This document shows positions 6,278-6,902 of a stretch of DNA of 6,902 nt, in pieces. The stretch covers positions 1 to 6,902 of the forward strand of contig JAFSZW010000298.1 in the NCBI GenBank assembly GCA_017458865.1, read 5' to 3'. Under the pieces are notes generated by a model, which worked only from the letters and a program-made list of their open reading frames with translations, was not told the DNA's origin and made no database searches. Source of the DNA: Clostridia bacterium (GTDB taxonomy: Bacteria > Bacillota > Clostridia > Christensenellales > Aristaeellaceae). The position numbers were made by a program, and so were the translations under genes. Numbering within the stretch: position 1 is the first letter of the stretch; every line of letters starts with the position of its first letter.

Positions 6278-6902
6278 ATGAAATCTGTTCTGTTGATCGG
6301 ACTTGGCCGGTTTGGCCAGGGCATTGCGGAAAAGCTGAACGAGCTTAATCACCAGGTAATGGCGGTTGATAAGGATGAAAGCCGGGTGAATGATGTCCTG
6401 CCCATTGTGACGGACGCGCAGATCGGCGACGCCAAGAGCGAACTGTTCCTCAGGTCACTGGGCGTGGACAACTACGATGTCTGCATTGTTACCGTGGGTG
6501 AGGATTTCGAGAGCTCTCTGATCATCACGTCTCTGCTCCGGGAACTGGGCGCCAGAAAGGTGATCTCCCGGGCATCCACGGATGTGCAGAAAAAGCTTTT
6601 GCTCCGCAACGGAGCAGATGAGGTGGTATATCCCGAAAAGGAGCTGGCAGCGTGGACGGCGATCCGGTATACCACGGACCACATCCGGGACTACATTTCG
6701 CTGGATGATGAGTATGCCATCTATGATCTTTCCGTGCCTGCGGAATGGGCCGGCAAGACGGTCGGCGGTCTTGATGTACGGAAACGCTACAATCTGAACC
6801 TGCTTGCTGTCCGAGGTGATGGAAGGGCGAGCATAGCCATTGACAGTGATACCGTGCTGCAGATGAACCAGACAATCCTGGTTTTGGGCAAATGGAAGGA
6901 CA
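6278..6902 (+). CDS. ktrA: Potassium uptake regulatory subunit, KtrA/TrkA family (RCK protein; 3' end outside window)
   Basis: Translation from ATG 6278 stays open to the right edge, giving 208 codons. Single-RCK KtrA proteins are about 220 residues, so only a short tail is missing. The RCK_N Rossmann domain begins at once with the nucleotide-binding motif G-L-G-R-F-G (8-13) and the acidic residue after beta-2 (A-V-D-K-D, 29-33). It continues with I-G-D-A near 49-52, S-L-G-V-D-N-Y-D-V-C-I-V (60-71), G-E-D-F-E-S-S (74-80) and G-A-D-E-V-V-Y-P-E-K (111-120). From about residue 140 the sequence fits the RCK_C (TrkA-C) domain, which binds c-di-AMP in several Bacillota. KtrA forms a ring below the KtrB dimer in the cytoplasm and opens it with ATP or closes it with ADP. 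AGGGAGG (6261-6267) overlaps the last base of the ktrB stop and lies 10 nt from the ATG, consistent with co-translation. Confidence 0.93.
   Translation, partial: MKSVLLIGLGRFGQGIAEKLNELNHQVMAVDKDESRVNDVLPIVTDAQIGDAKSELFLRSLGVDNYDVCIVTVGEDFESSLIITSLLRELGARKVISRASTDVQKKLLLRNGADEVVYPEKELAAWTAIRYTTDHIRDYISLDDEYAIYDLSVPAEWAGKTVGGLDVRKRYNLNLLAVRGDGRASIAIDSDTVLQMNQTILVLGKWKD

Noticed and set aside
6455..6875. Several minus-strand frames and a 71-codon plus-strand frame near the right edge.
   Set aside because: All overlap the clearly recognisable KtrA reading frame that starts at 6278 and stays open to the edge; they are shadows of it.

Overview
The window looks like bacterial chromosome from a member of the Bacillota (Firmicutes), probably an anaerobic gut-type Clostridia or Erysipelotrichia relative. 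This is inferred from strong AGGGAGG / GAGAGGAAGG-type ribosome binding sites, the gene families present (KtrAB-type potassium uptake, a TetR-controlled CydDC-like ABC pair, an ATC-hydrolase-like protein) and moderate, slightly GC-rich composition. The species cannot be named from the sequence alone. All supported genes are on the + strand.

Layout. (1) Positions 2-151 hold the last 49 codons of a gene that resembles the C-terminus of the L-2-amino-thiazoline-4-carboxylic acid hydrolase family. (2) A 120-bp gap carries a sigma-70-type promoter and a perfect 7+7 bp inverted repeat just before a TetR/AcrR-family regulator gene (272-916). (3) A 173-bp gap with a possible stem-loop leads to two ABC half-transporter genes (1090-2814 and 2811-4466) that overlap by ATGA. 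They resemble CydD and CydC, the two halves of the thiol/heme-linked exporter CydDC. (4) A 463-bp gap (4467-4929) contains the decayed C-terminal end of a drug/metabolite-transporter (EamA-like) gene, then an extended -10 promoter and a leader of about 125 nt. (5) A TrkH/KtrB potassium translocation subunit (4930-6261) follows, then the KtrA-type RCK gating subunit, which starts at 6278 and runs off the right edge with 208 codons visible.

How the genes work together. The TetR protein probably represses its own promoter through the 20-bp palindrome, and the downstream ABC pair is its likely target, either by co-transcription or from an unseen promoter. The ABC pair should form one heterodimeric membrane exporter; its substrate is unknown. 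KtrB and KtrA form a separate unit for Na+- or nucleotide-gated K+ uptake with its own promoter. No mobile element, CRISPR array, tRNA or rRNA was seen. Most of the window is ordinary. The most interesting points are the TetR operator/promoter arrangement, an ABC subunit lacking the Q-loop glutamine, a CydDC-like pair with no cytochrome bd genes in view, and the transporter remnant.
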